A stretch of DNA of 64,000 nucleotides. Source: Schistocephalus solidus (Eukaryota; Platyhelminthes; Cestoda; Diphyllobothriidea; Diphyllobothriidae). The position numbers and the translations under genes are program-made. The stretch spans positions 1 to 64,000 of the forward strand of contig WEDG01004482.1 of the NCBI GenBank assembly GCA_017591395.1, written 5' to 3'. Below are positions 45,351 through 58,029 of this stretch, piece after piece (the first letter of the stretch is position 1; each line of letters begins with the position of its first letter). The notes beneath the pieces were generated by a model. That model ran no database searches. It was not told the DNA's origin and saw only the letters and a list, made by a program, of their open reading frames with translations.

Positions 45351-47030
45351 ATAGCATTCGCGGAGATCACATTTCTGTCGGATTACTAAGATTATTTGAT
45401 TGGGTCCTCTCAGATGCATGTCTATTAGGCTACCATGCGCACAACCCTCGGCTGTGCTACTCTACCAGACTGCATTCGAAAATGCATGTCTCCCCTTAGA
45501 CCACTTTTTATTTTTAATAAAAATGTTTGAAGCTGAGGCTCATTACAGCTGTAAGAGTTTGCCCCTTTGTCTTCTTATGACCTCTTTCCCTTAGAGGAAC
45601 AGTGTTCGTAAACCATTCAACCGCAGAATCTCCATAGCCAGAGATTTGCGCGCACTGACGGGATGAAGCGGTTATGGATCTAGGATAAACATCCTCTATA
45701 TAAAGTCCATTTTCTGGTGCGGTTTTAGACGGCATAATGAATTTGCCCAGACAGTCAAAACGGACTCGGGGGAGAGACAGACACTGACCCTGTTTGGTTG
45801 TGGAACCAAACACTTCCGTTATCCCCGGTAGGTTGCATTGACCTTATACATCTCATTTGGAAAATGAGCCTCAAAGAGACTTGTTGATCGAGAGGGCACA
45901 AGGAAAACTATCCCCGCAACTGGTAAGTCTGAGCGACGTGGTGACACTCTGCCTTATTACACGACACTTTGTACCTATTGATTAATCAATTTAAGGATCA
46001 TTGCAGAAAAACATGGACTCGTTTGACGAAGTTCTGAAAAAATGGACATTATGGCCAAGTGGCAGGCGTGGATAATGAGGATGGAAGATTACTTCTATGT
46101 CTGTCTGCGGAACTTTGAGGATATTAAATCGGAGATCATCACTAGCAATTTATCGCTGCTCATTGAAAAGCCAAAAAATCCCATTGGCCAGCCTCTCAGT
46201 AGCCGGCCGAAAGTTAAGAGTCTTAACTCCCGATTCCACCGTCATTTGGTATGAAGCATTTTTGGGCCGTATCAACCCTGCTACCACCAGCCCTGTTTAG
46301 CGCCACCTAGCCCCAGAGAAATATAAGGGCTGTAGGTGGGGCTCTGACCCGGACTGGGGCGGGTAATGCAACATGCCAGCCCCGCATAGCCCTGCCTTTG
46401 GAAAAATTCGCGCAGGGGGACGCACCTTTTTCTACTTTCATAGCGCACATCCCTCTTATCGATTTTGTCCCCCATTATGCACTACCTCCTAGTCACATTA
46501 CTGTAGAACCCTAAAAAATGGCACGTGGAACCCTTTAAGCGACTTCCTACACTAGGTGAACATCCAACCCTCCCTTTTTACCTGCGCTCTACGCAAAACC
46601 TAGTGCACTGGTACGAAAATGGAATGGACAAAAATTCTGGAGAACGTTTATTTTATAACAATTTGGAGGATTTTTGAAAAAAAAATATACACAAGAACCA
46701 TGATTGTTTCCGTATTTCAGAACAGTTTCGAAATCAGTTCGTCGACCACGGAGCTCCCTAGTCTTTGGCTGGGATCCCGTTAATTAAATATGTCCTTAAT
46801 AAAACTGTTTAATGAGGTAGATATTAAATACTGCCAATAAAAGGATGGAAGTTACGTGTGCTAACAACACTTGCGAACAATTCATATATTCCAGAAACAA
46901 TCTTCTTATCAGAGGGAAACTTCCGACGTAGTACTACGAAGGTATGAAATAATTTCTTGCAAAATTAGAATCAAATAATTGCCGACGCTTAACCTATGCG
47001 TTATTTACCGGCCTCCTAGCTCGAATTAAA
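45351..47030. other. No secure gene; weak gag-like frame
   Basis: From 46,013 a frame opens MDSFDEVLKKW, and after a one-base change it reads KWQAWIMRMEDYFYV, which recalls the start of some retroelement gag proteins. The evidence is too thin for a call. The rest, including a GC-richer patch near 46,250-46,450, shows nothing. Confidence 0.3.
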
Positions 47031-47039
47031 TCGATGACG

Positions 47040-49680
47040 TGGAATTTCTAATTTCATTGAACTTAAATGCCAGCAGTGTAATCTATACCTCCTGGGTGAC
47101 TTCAGCACACCTGGCATGGATTGGAAAAGCTCCGCAGTAAAGTCCGCAGCAACTTCCTTCGACTATAACCTACTACAATTTTTCCTGGAGGAATACCTCA
47201 CTTAGAACATAGAGTAAGGATCCAGGCTGAGAACAGGTAAATTATTAAAGTGGTAAGAGTTTGCTTTCAGTAAAGAAGAAGGAGTCATTAGGGAAATGAA
47301 CTCATAATCATCACTATGGTTATGTGACCATATTGCTTTTACCTGCGTGTGTTCTCTCCTATCTCCACAACCACAAATAAGGAGTTGCAGAAACATTTGG
47401 AAAGAAGATTTGGACGCAATGGGACGTAAGACTTCCGCGTAAACATGGTTAGTCAATATGGCTGATAGCGACGAAACATAGCAGCATTTCCAAGGTGCTA
47501 TAGAGCACCTATTTAAAGTCCATTATCCGATGAAAGTAATAAGGCCATATGCCCGACCGCCATGGATCAATCCAACGATAAAAGGAGCATAAGTTAGAAA
47601 CAGAAACTGGGGAAAAAATGCTTTAATCTTCAGGATTACATATCATTTGTCGAATACAAGGAGGAAAGAAATGAATGCCGTAAACAAATATGGATTGCTA
47701 GAACTACCTTCGAGCGTCAACTGACAACAGAAGCCACAATATGCCTTAAAACGTTTAATGGGTACATCTGCAGTCGACGGAAGCACCGGGACGAAATTTC
47801 GAGTCTAACGGAGAGCCTCAGGAACATATTAACTGAAGGACAGCAGAACGTCCAGCTACTGTTCCAGTTTTTTAGATCATTTTTTAAGGTGGAATTATCT
47901 GACGACAACCCAGAACTTTTGATGTGTAAATATACGATTGTCATTGAAACCGTAACCTTTTAAGTCGACGAAGTCAGATGGGTCCTCAACCGAATCAAGC
48001 CATACAAGTCTCCTGGTCCAGATGGGATCCCTGGGCTGATACTTAAAGAACTATCGACCGAGCTAGCAATGCCTCGTTCATCTCCGTTTTGAGCTGTCGA
48101 TGAGAACAGGGAGCTTTCCTTCACTGAAGAAGACAGACAACATCGTTTCCTTATATAAAAGAGGTAACATGATGGCAGCAAAACGCTTTTCGGCCTATAA
48201 GCTTGACTTGCCATTCCTGCAAAAACAATGGCATTCCTTGTAAAGCGTGCTATACTAAAAGTTTGGGATAAAAATGACGTCTCACAGAATTTTCAGTGTG
48301 GTTTTCGGCAAGAGCGCTCTTGCCTTTCAAACCTGCAGACTTCTCTCTAAGTCTGGACCAACGCTCTAGAAGGGGGTTTCAAAGTAGATGTAGTGAACAT
48401 CGATTTGCTGCAAAGCCATAGACAGCATGCCCCATCAACGCCTTTTACATAAACTTATCCTTTATGGCATCAGGTGGAAGCTTTCGAACTGGATAAATTC
48501 CTTTCTGATTGGTAGAAAACAACGCGTCTCTATCGGAGAGTATAAATCGGACTGGGTGAATGTGGTTGGTGGTGTTCCTCAAGGCTCCATTCTTGGCCTC
48601 CTACTTTATATCCTTTATGTAAATGACAGTCTTCAAGAACTGAAATGCGATAAGATCATGTTTGTCGATGACGTTAAGCTGTGGCAATTCATTAAAGGCC
48701 CAAGCGATCAGAACTTTCTGCGAAAAAATCTGCGTAGACCGCAAACATGGTCCGATAAATGGCTCCTAGAGTTTAATGTGCGATTTGTGCCTTTCTCCAC
48801 CTGCGTCCAACCAATTTTATCCCACCTGTCAACTTGAGGGCATATCATCTCAAACTCCCATCGAATCTTCAGAGAAAGGCCTCGGTGTTTGGATGCAGAG
48901 TAATTTGAAGCCACCATTGCAATGTTTCAAGGCTGCAAACACTGCCATGTGAGTACAGCAAGCTATTAAAAGGGCGTTTATATCTTTTGCTGAAGACCTC
49001 TTTGGTAAACTCTACGGCATCTTCGTTCGACCTCATCTAGAATATGGCATACAGGCATAGTGGCCATGACTCGCAAAAGACAAAATATCTCGAGAAAGTT
49101 TAATCACGTGCAACAAAGCAAGTAAGAGGTCTTAAATGTCACTCTTATAAAGAAAAACTGAAATGCTAAACTCTATTCTCTCTGTGTAACAGGCAGCAAC
49201 GAGTTGATCTTATCTTAGTTTACAAGATAATACACGGCTGTGAGCAAGGGCTGCACTTTGAGGACATGTTTCAGTGGCATCCCTCGCCTCATCTTCGTGG
49301 GCACGAAATGAAGCTGCGCACGAAAATTTCCAGGCTAAACCTCCGCTCAGCATTCTTCACGCAATAGGTAGTAAAACAGTGGAATGATCTTCCACAATCA
49401 GTCGTGGAGGCGATTTCCCTACAGCTTTTCAAGCATCGCTTGGATAATTATGTGTGTCCCTTGGTTTCTCTCGGCGATCTTAACATGAATTAATATCACG
49501 TCAACTCCAGACATGAGTTTTTTTAAAAAAACAATGCTACGTATATTTTGTGAATACTATTTGTACAGGGCACATTATAAATAGTACGTACACAGATGTA
49601 TATTACACACCGGCATGTAGACAATAGAGGTTTCAATGGCGTTGCCTTTTACCCTCCCCAAATAAACTGAAATAAAATTT
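47040..49680 (+). mobile_element. CR1/jockey-type LINE, broken (LINE-A)
   Basis: A non-LTR retrotransposon on the plus strand. The endonuclease remnant LYLLGDF...PGMDWKSS (about 47,080-47,125) marks the APE-type domain. The RT is readable in pieces: SPGPDGIPG-like residues near 48,010, GFRQERSC-like residues near 48,305, then the long open stretch 48,427-48,837 with GVPQGSILG (near 48,572) and FVDDVKLW (near 48,660). The usual YADD appears as F-V-D-D. The C-terminal segment VVKQWNDLPQSVVEAISLQL lies near 49,370-49,425. The 3' UTR ends near 49,680 in an ACTGAAATAAAA run. Many stops and frame changes are present. Confidence 0.85.
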
Positions 49681-51639
49681 AAAATAGAATAATAACTCTT
49701 TTATAATTCCATACCACTTAAGTATTTTTTTACAATGGTGGGTTTAATTCTCTGCCGAAATTCACTCTTGCATTCTTGATGACTTACAGAACTATATAAA
49801 AATAAAACTTACATATATTCAAACTTAATTAGTAACCTGTGTTTAAAATGGAGTGTAAAATACACTACCAAAATCCACTTTTACTTTGTTAATGACTTAC
49901 AAACATATTGGATAATAAATGCTTTTATAAATTCAACTACTTAAATAGTTACGAGTACTTAAATTGTTACCTCAAATCTTTCAAAAACCACTATGTAGTC
50001 TTCTTAGCTCAGCCGCGCTAGCCACGGTAGCCCCTCTTCCACCCATCATATATCTCGTCTAAGAGTACTTGCCGGTATAATGCACACGGCAAATCTGCAT
50101 TTAGCCGTCAGGGCTTATCTGAACCAGCGCGCACGCACGCACGTATGCTCGCACTGAAGCCAGCGACCGAGCCAGGAATGCTTCTCGTATCTAATTTTTT
50201 GTGCGAGATTGTCTGCGGGCTTTTGACCTGCCTACTTGCACTGTGAACGGTTGACTGCAGTACTACTCCTGCTGCTTAACCTGCTCCTGCACTCAGATGC
50301 GCAGGCACGCCGTCGTACGCACGGCTTACGAGTTAGAGTTTTAAAAAAATAATGTGACGGATGAAAGGCAGTACAGAGAATAACTCTATTTACCGTGTCC
50401 TCTGACGCAGGCAGTAAGGGCAGTCATGTGCGTCAGGGAAAGTATTGGGAATTAAAAAAGATGTATACGAATGACTTGAAAATGGGTTAACTTCTCCGAG
50501 GTATCCCGTTTTTAAGCTCGTTTCGCATTTACATGCAAAGTGACGAAATTTACGAAATATGGATGATCATTCGCAAACCGGAATTAACGTAAGTTAAAAG
50601 GCTTTGAAATACCTATAAACAACTCAATAGGAATGTAAAACCTAAAGGTAATATGAAAAGTACTATTTACTCGTGTTCAAATAATTTTTTTAAATGGTGG
50701 CCCATGTCCAAAACGTGCTAAATCGCTGTAACTGTGACTTAAAAAATTAAATAGAATTTTTGCCTTCAATTATAACCATACCATTTTGTGTATACTAAGA
50801 GAACTCTTCATGCACTAAATGTATTTATTGGTATTTTTTATATTGCATTACAATAAGTATCAGATCTTCCTTGAAATTCCGGTGAATATTTGAAGATCAA
50901 CGAAAATCGATTTATTTCAAGTGCTCAGCCATAAATTTAGATTCTGTCATATCAGTTATTCAAACCCTTCAAACTAGGATAGTGCTTAAAAGTATTTACC
51001 GAAGTGAATATATTCTTGATCTTCTTTCTACTGAAGTTGGCCATTGAAATCATATTTATATATCCACCTAAACATATCTTGGGTGAAATGAGTTTTCATA
51101 TCTATAGAAACTCATTGCAGAGTAAAATAAAAAGTTTGAATTAAGATGCCTAAGATAAATTCAGTAAATTTTTAGGATAAGTTTCCTCTTTAAAAAATGC
51201 TTAGAGTTGATTATTTACTGTCGAATCTCTGCATAATTATTGTTTATAGTTTAATTAAGATGACAAGTGATTTTAGTCGGTTTTTAACCTTTATTGAAAA
51301 TAAGTGATCCATTTTGTGCTGTCTGTAAAATAACTATTTTGAGTATTATATTGAAACGTTTTCTCCTATATATGTTCCCTAATAGCAATGAAATACGATT
51401 CGAAGCTTAACCTGTCGTTCTTCAATCGTATCTTAAATTTAATTAGTTGCCAGTGCCCTTCGATTTTGCGTCGCTAAGGGTGCAAAAGACTGCGCACAGC
51501 ATTATTGGCAAATCGATCGGTCCCTGAGCTGTCAATCGCTCGTGCGCCCTGCCAAGCCATTTCCTGCGCTCTCTTGCTGCGACGCGGACGCTTTACTGCC
51601 TGCACTCCTGCTTTGACTACACTTACCGTTATTTTGATT
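49681..51639. other. AT-rich spacer with one GC-richer patch
   Basis: No ORF is supported. The stretch 50,000-50,340 is unusually rich in GC and CpG (GCGCGCACGCACGCACG), like the patch at 51,440-51,610 just before the second transposase copy. It may be the 5' terminal region of a related element, but I cannot align it. Confidence 0.35.
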
Positions 51640-51965
51640 TTTGTAGTATTTTTAGACCAATTTCAAAGATAAACCTTTGGATACGGGCTAAGAAAGGCTT
51701 TCTGGAGGAGTTACGCCAAACTGCCGAGAATATGAGGGAAATGTACCCATCCGACTCATCTTCATCGTCATGGCATCTGACCTCGTCCTCTTGTTCGTCC
51801 TATGACGACTCCAACTCTGAGACTTCCTCTGCTTATGAGGAGACAAGTTGGATGGCTATGGCATCTGACGTGGCCACTAACAAATCTTCAAGCACTCCTA
51901 CAATGGAAGAGGAACCTACGGTACGAGAGGCTCTGGGGTCATGGACAATACGCTCGCGTATACAA
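51640..51965 (+). pseudogene. CACTA/EnSpm-like transposase copy 2, N-terminal part
   Basis: This reads [20 protein letters not shown], then a long Ser-rich stretch, then EPTVREALGSWTIRSRIQLIHE. The last part matches the Trp-containing segment that precedes the LLPDIPADP block in copy 1. The frame then runs into the 3' end of an antisense LINE at about 51,966, and the protein resumes at 55,805. Serine-rich N-terminal linkers are typical of this transposase group. Confidence 0.6.
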
Positions 51966-54900
51966 CTGATTCATGAATAAATAAATAATAAATAAATTGT
52001 ATATTTAAGGCCCAGAGGGCCCCATCATTACAAACTTAGTACCGTGGTTTAAATAAATACAAAGTGGATAATTGCTGCACTATGTGAGCATCCATATGAA
52101 CAGCAGAAATGAGTAGTATGGTAAACATATCCGATTCAAAACGATTTGCCATTTTTACAACAAAAGTCAACAATTTTTGGCATATACGGTGAACTGGAAA
52201 AGAAGCAGTTAAAAATACTCCTAGGGTTAAATCGGAGGTGGAGTTCGGCGAGCCGCCAATTTAAAAAAAAATAGGAGAAAAAAACTGCTTCACTAAAACA
52301 TTAATAGCTAAATGCAATGGGATAGTATTGTGATGTTGCTGACAACGTATGAGGGTTCGGAACGCTCCTTGTCGGGTGAGAGATAATATAGCAGTCAGAG
52401 CTACTGTTTGTAACCACCAGTTGAGGTGAGAGAGGACGAACTCATCGTAGACAACATGGTCGAAACGAAGAGGGGACAGTAGAGGTCACGAGATCATCAT
52501 CCAGATGCGACCTTGCTGACTGCATAGTCCATCACCAAAGAGGCGAAACCATCACTACCCGCCTCGATCATCAACAGAACCTGGAGACTATCGTCAAGGT
52601 TGCAAATTCGGAGGAAAATATCAAGGTTTTCAAGAGTTGGCAATGCTAGTTTAAAAGGAGGGAAAGAGAAAGTGAATGCAAAGATTGACTGCAAAGGATG
52701 ATGGAAATATAATTAGAGACCAATATAATATCAAGGGAGCTGCCTCAAATACAAGGAGGACCCTTTTCAAAATCCAAAAGTTGCGAGTTTGGGAAGGAAA
52801 CAGACAATAAGGACTTTCTATCTTCCGAAGTTAAATGTTTGGGTAATTTGGTTTTGAAAATAGCTAATGTAGACGACAACCTAATTTGCAGTGGAAGATT
52901 ATTCCAGATGAAAGCATATTTGGAGGCAAAAAACTGAGACCGGTAAGTTGTGGAGCTTAGGGGTGGCGAAATGATCATGGAGGAATTACGAGTGGCATAG
53001 GGTCGATCTACCGGAGTGAGAGCGTTAATTTGTGGGAGATTTGGGCTAGAGTTAACGCGAAACAGGAAGCAGAGACCGGCTTCGAGTCTTCTTACCCACA
53101 GAAATTTAATGTTTGCTAACTGGCATCTATCCGTATAAGAGATACTGGATCCAGGAAGAGAAAATCGTCTTCGAGTAAAAACCCTCTGAACTTTTTAAAT
53201 CTTACTGCGGTCAGAGGCGTTCATCAGCCCAAAGAGGGGACAGCAGTATTCTAAAATAGGAAGAACAAACATGAGGTATAGGTTTAATTTTATTTACGGA
53301 AGGAAGAAATTATGCGATATGAAACCACATATCTGTGCAGCCTTTGCAGAAATTCAATCTGCATGAGGCAATAATGCTTGCTTATTCGTGTAGCTTAGAC
53401 CTAAGTCTTTTATGGTTGATCGTTCTAAAAGAGTACTATTTTGAAATACTAGGGGTCCAGGAAGCTTGGCGGGGCCAAAACACATGAAACTATGTTTCGA
53501 TGAAGAAAATGAATAAATGCACTTTGAGATCGTCAGCGTAAACGAAGTTTTGTGAATTTGTGAGTAAAGTTGAAATTTCGTTTATGTAAGGAATGAAGAG
53601 AAGGGGACCTAGAACCGTGCCTTGAAAAACGCCACTCGTGATCGGCTGAGGCCTCGAATAGCTATTACCTACTAAGACCTTCCGGCTGCGGTTAGACAAG
53701 TAGGAACCAATGAAGTCAAGGAGCGGAGGCCGGATGCCGAGGGCTTCCAGTTTCACCAGAAGACGTCTGTGCGGTACCTTGTCAAAGGCTTTGCTCAGGT
53801 CAAAGTAGATCACAACTACTGACTGCTGCTCATTACGAAGGGAAGTGACGAGGTTAAGAAACGCTAAATGACACACTTCGCATGATCTCCCAGGTAGAAA
53901 ACCATATTGCGAGTCGCTTAAGAGCTTATTTTTTAGGCAAAAGTCAAGGATTTGATTAAAAATAATTTTTCAAGAAGTTTTGCTAGAGCCGGGGTTTTGT
54001 GAACGCCTCGATAATTATTTACGTCCGAACGAGATCCCGACTTGAAGACAGGAAGAATAATAGATGTCTTCCATGAGTCAGGAAAGAATCCGTTTAGAAG
54101 ATAAACTGAGAATATATGGCTAAGCAATAGGGGGAAGCTCGGCACTCTCTTAATAACTGAGTTTGGAATACCGTCAGTCCCCGAAGAGTGCGAGTTTTTA
54201 GACGAATTATTTGCTTACGAATTAGTTCTAAGGAGAAATAAATAGTGCTGATAACATTCAATGAGGATGCCTGAAACTTCGGAACCGGTTCAGATTCCAT
54301 CGTAAGATGATTTGCAAAGAACGCACTAAACAGTTCTGCCTTGTCAGAGTCTTCGATAACGAAGTTCTTGTCTTCGTTAAGTAATGGAGGAATTTCATAA
54401 CCTCGTTTAGAGGAGGATCGACGGCGGAACAGTTGAGCAACAGATTTTGCAGAGTTTGGCTCATTGAGTGCGCAAGATTCCCTCTGTCTGTCACGTGCAA
54501 GACGAATCTTAGAGGCTAATTCAAAAATCTCTGCGAACCTTAGATGTACAGATAACGAACTAGTATATTGATCTTTCAAATGCTTCTTTAATTTCTTTAG
54601 TCGTGGCAAAAGAAAGTGAGGAACGGTGGATTCCGAGACGTAGGGCTTGATTATTTTGGTTTGCACAAGCTCCAGGATGTTATTTGAAACGACTGACATG
54701 AAGTCACAAAGACTTGCTGCCAGTCCAATGAGTCCAAAAAGTTACTAATTAAACTCGTATCTGCGAGGTCAAAAGCATGATAGGTACGAACGGCACTAGC
54801 CCTTTTCGATGAGACAATCGGAAGGCAACAGTGAATTAGTGTATGGTCACTTTGAAAGAGGCCCTGCTTAAAATCAACGAAGAGGGGAGCAATGTCGTTT

Positions 54901-55800
54901 GTGAAAATCAGGTCTAAAATATGCTCGTCTCTCGTTGAAGATCGGACAAGCTGGGACCAATTAGAAAAATTAATGGTATCGAGGAAAGGCTGAAATCTGG
55001 GTTGACAAACGTTTGAAATCCAGTCAATTTCATGAAAATTAAAATCCCCAGCGTTTATTTTAATGTTAATATTGGACTCCAAAATCAATTTAAAAATTTC
55101 ACAAAGTTTTGCATTATCATCAGATGATTAATTAGGCGGGTTGTAAATACATCCGAGAATCGCCTATTGCCGGGGCGACAGGATAATGGATGCGAAGCAG
55201 TAATTACCAGTATCATCTAGATCAAATGGGAAGTGCTTAAATGAAGCTTTAATATAGAGAAGACAACCACCACCACGCTTGCTAATGCGGTCTTGACGGT
55301 AGAGATCATACTGGTCTATGACAAGCAAAGAGTCGGAAATTAAGGGATGGGTCCAAGATTCAGTTACGCATAAAACATCGGGCATTAACTCGAAAGCAAT
55401 GGCTCTCAGTTGGGCCATCTTATTTAAAACAGATCTAGCATTAAGTAATATGACATCTAGCGTAGTTCGAGTATCCAAACTAGGGTTATCGTTACTTATA
55501 AAAAAGGAAGACTTGGTGGTGGGGAAGTAAACAGTAGAGAGGAAGGTGCGGACTGAAAGTAAAATTGTTGCTGTCTACAATTAGCTAAGCTGTTTGCTAA
55601 CTAAATTAGGATTATTGTAGAGAAACAGATTTGGGTGGTATCCATCGAGAGGAAGGCTATTTTCTGCGTTAGCGAAAATAGGAGGCCTTAAAATAGGATT
55701 TTGAGGAATATTGGAATAATATGGTAGGAGAATAAGATTTGAAAATGGAACAAATTATTTTGGAAAACTGTTACCGTAAGGAGTAGTGTTAAATAATGGG
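51966..55800 (-). mobile_element. CR1/jockey-type LINE inserted in a transposase gene (LINE-B)
   Basis: This is the most complete LINE here. On the minus strand the endonuclease starts near 55,478 (LDVILLNARSVLNK). GDFNFHEIDW (about 55,020-55,050) and QSDHTLIHCCL (about 54,825-54,860) are catalytic endonuclease blocks. A domain linker follows at 54,690-54,260. RT blocks are FPDSWKTSIILPVFKSG (about 54,040-54,090), DLSKAFDKVPHRRLL (53,760-53,800), FQGTVLGPLLF (53,590-53,630) and FVYADDLKVHL (about 53,520-53,550), with YADD intact. The C-terminal segment lies at 52,745-52,978 (FIWNNLPLQIRLS). The 3' end at 51,966-52,000 is a TTTA-type repeat. Frame changes occur near 53,900, 54,150 and 55,090, so it is probably inactive. 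Confidence 0.88.
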
Positions 55801-57330
55801 GGAGCCTGAGAAGTCTTCTGAAGATAATCAGACGGCTGACCCCAGACCTACCTGCAGATACACGAACGATGTTAGGTGGGGCGAGTGATGTTTCGACGGT
55901 AATAGCAATGGGCAGTGGTGTGTACGTTTATTTAGGACTTGTGAAACAGGTAACTGAGAAGTTTCGATACCATATGAGGCGTCTAATAGGCAGAAGTGTT
56001 GTTGCTTATTTAGCTGTTGATGGGCTTCCTATACATAAGAAACCTAAGCGCGAGTTTTGGCCTATCCTCGGTAGAATTTTGGAGCCCTTTGTTAGTGAAA
56101 TATTCGTTATCGGAATTTTGTGTGGTTATGGAAAGCCTTCAGATGTGCAAAATTTATGTAGGCCCCTCGCTAAAGTGTTAATATGTTAGGCCAGAGATGG
56201 TCTTCGTGTCGAACATATCAGCAAGAGCCCGTAGTTTCGTTTAGCAGCTGTTTTCTTGGATGCTCCAGCAAGAGCTTTCATTATGCAAATTAAGAATGTA
56301 AATGCCTATTATGACTGTGAGTGGTGTTGCGTTAAGGGCGATTACGTAGATAAAGAAGAATATGATAGCGTCCATGAGCGTTTGAGGATGGAAGCGGATT
56401 TCCTTTCCGACAACGATGAATGCATCGTATTGGTCCCTTCGCTATTGCTAGCATGTAAGGTGGGAATGAGTTATTCCTTTCCTTTAGATCCTCTACGTTT
56501 AGTTTACCTGGGTGTTATGAGACGGCTTCTGAACTTGTGACTGTAAAGCCCAAGAGTAGCTCCTTTCCGGTTGTCGCCTGAGGCAATATCTACGGTGAAT
56601 GATAGATTAAAGTCACTTAATGCCTACCTGCCGCGGCAATTTTCACAAATCACAAGGGCTTTAACTGATTTAGATACCCGGAAGGGCACCGAACTGCGTC
56701 AGTTTCTACTGTACACTTGTATAGTCATCCTCCAAGGTGTCCTTCACAGAAGATATTGGAAACACATTTTTACGATTGTTTACGGCAATACACTGTCTTG
56801 TTCGTCCCATTCGTGAAAAGAATGGGCTGCCCTACTGTAAGCAGCTTTTGAAAATGTTCGTAGAAAAATATTCGTCATTATAGGGTTAGTCAGAAGTGGT
56901 GTACAATGTTCACAGAATTGTTAACCTACCGGACGATGTTCAACTACATGGTCTTCTTGATAGTTTCTCGTCTTTCCCATTTGAAAGTTATCTAGGAAAA
57001 TTGAAGCACATGCTTAGGAAACCATCGCAGCCACTCCAGCAAGTAGTCCGTAGGCATGGAGAGCTGCAGGCAGAGCAGCAGCCGTTAAGTGGTCTACCAG
57101 AATGGACTTTATCTATGAACATCGCGATGGCTCACTACCACCATCAGGTGGATCTGTTAAACAGTTTCGGTTTATTTAGAACAATAGGTTATTAATTGGT
57201 ACGACGCCATCAGAGGGGTTACTTTTGGTTGGCGATAAATTAGGTTGTGTACAGAACATTGGCTGATATCCAAGTGGAGACATAGGCTTAGTGTTTGTAG
57301 AGTACGAAAATTTTAAGAATTTTTTTGATT
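55801..57330 (+). pseudogene. CACTA/EnSpm-like transposase copy 2, main part
   Basis: This resumes the transposase cut at 51,965. LRSLLKIIRRLTPDLPADTR (55,806-55,865) is followed by MGSGVYVYLGLVKQV. VVAYLAVDGLPIHK (55,998-56,040) has an acidic residue in a DDE-like setting. FVSEIFVIGILCGYGKPSD (56,089-56,145) follows, then LDAPARAFIMQIKN with CEWC (56,256-56,330). FPLDPLRLVYLGVMRRLL (56,478-56,530), TELRQFLLYTCIVI (56,690-56,730) and the C-terminus LLDSFSSFPFESYLGKLKHM with LRKPSQPLQQVVRR (56,957-57,055) complete it. Breaks near 56,190, 56,540 and 56,815 leave it dead. Confidence 0.68.
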
Positions 57331-57797
57331 ATCCTGAAAACTCTTCATTTATTAACGTTTATAAAGCTACATTATGGAACGCACTCAAAACATGTCCATT
57401 GCCGTCCGCCATTCGGAAATACACCTGCTTCCCAATTGACGGTCGCTAAGTTCTTACTGAAATCAATGGACGATGGGACACGGAGGACTGGTAGCATTCA
57501 ATCTGCATGTGGATCGCAAGCATGCCAGACATGTTTCTCATTTTTGAAGTCTGCGTCAGACGGTTTACTTTCCCTCATATGCTCGTAATAGGGTTTTGTT
57601 TTCGCTATGACGCTCACCGTTCAGCGATCACTGTCTACCAATCCTAAAACCCAACCGTCCCACAACTATTGATTCGTTGACAGCGAAGGGAGGCAGTGAT
57701 TGATTAGATAGTAATTACTTTCCTTAAACCTTGTTTTCCTGTTGGGTTGTAGGCAATTATGTCGGATGATTAAATGCAGATTGGACAAAACACTAAG
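57331..57797. other. Tail of the DNA transposon region
   Basis: An 87-codon plus-strand frame (57,325-57,588) may be the degraded end of the transposase or its flank. I recognise no domain, and no terminal inverted repeat could be placed. Confidence 0.35.
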
Positions 57798-57856
57798 ATA
57801 GTTCAGTATAGTTCAGTATATTTAAGGGTAATAGGCATTGCCTTTGAAGACAAAAA

Positions 57857-57957
57857 AAATATAAAAATATATATAAAATAAATATATATAAAAATATATA
57901 TAAAAATATATAAAATATATATAAATATAAAATATAAAGATAAAAAAATATTTAACT
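57857..57957. repeat. TA-rich microsatellite in the LINE-C 3' UTR
   Basis: About 100 bp of ATATATAAAA-type simple sequence, flanked on the left by tandem TAGTTCAGTA units (57,798-57,820) that mark the LINE 3' terminus. Confidence 0.85.
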
Positions 57958-58029
57958 TCAAAATTGCAGTCAAAATACACGTCATTGCAAAGTAGTGAAT
58001 AACATATTCAAGTAGAAGGAAATTGTTTT

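Noticed and set aside
46013..46300. Gag of an LTR retrotransposon
   Set aside because: Only a short KWQAWIMRMEDYFYV resemblance; no protease, RT, integrase or LTRs nearby.
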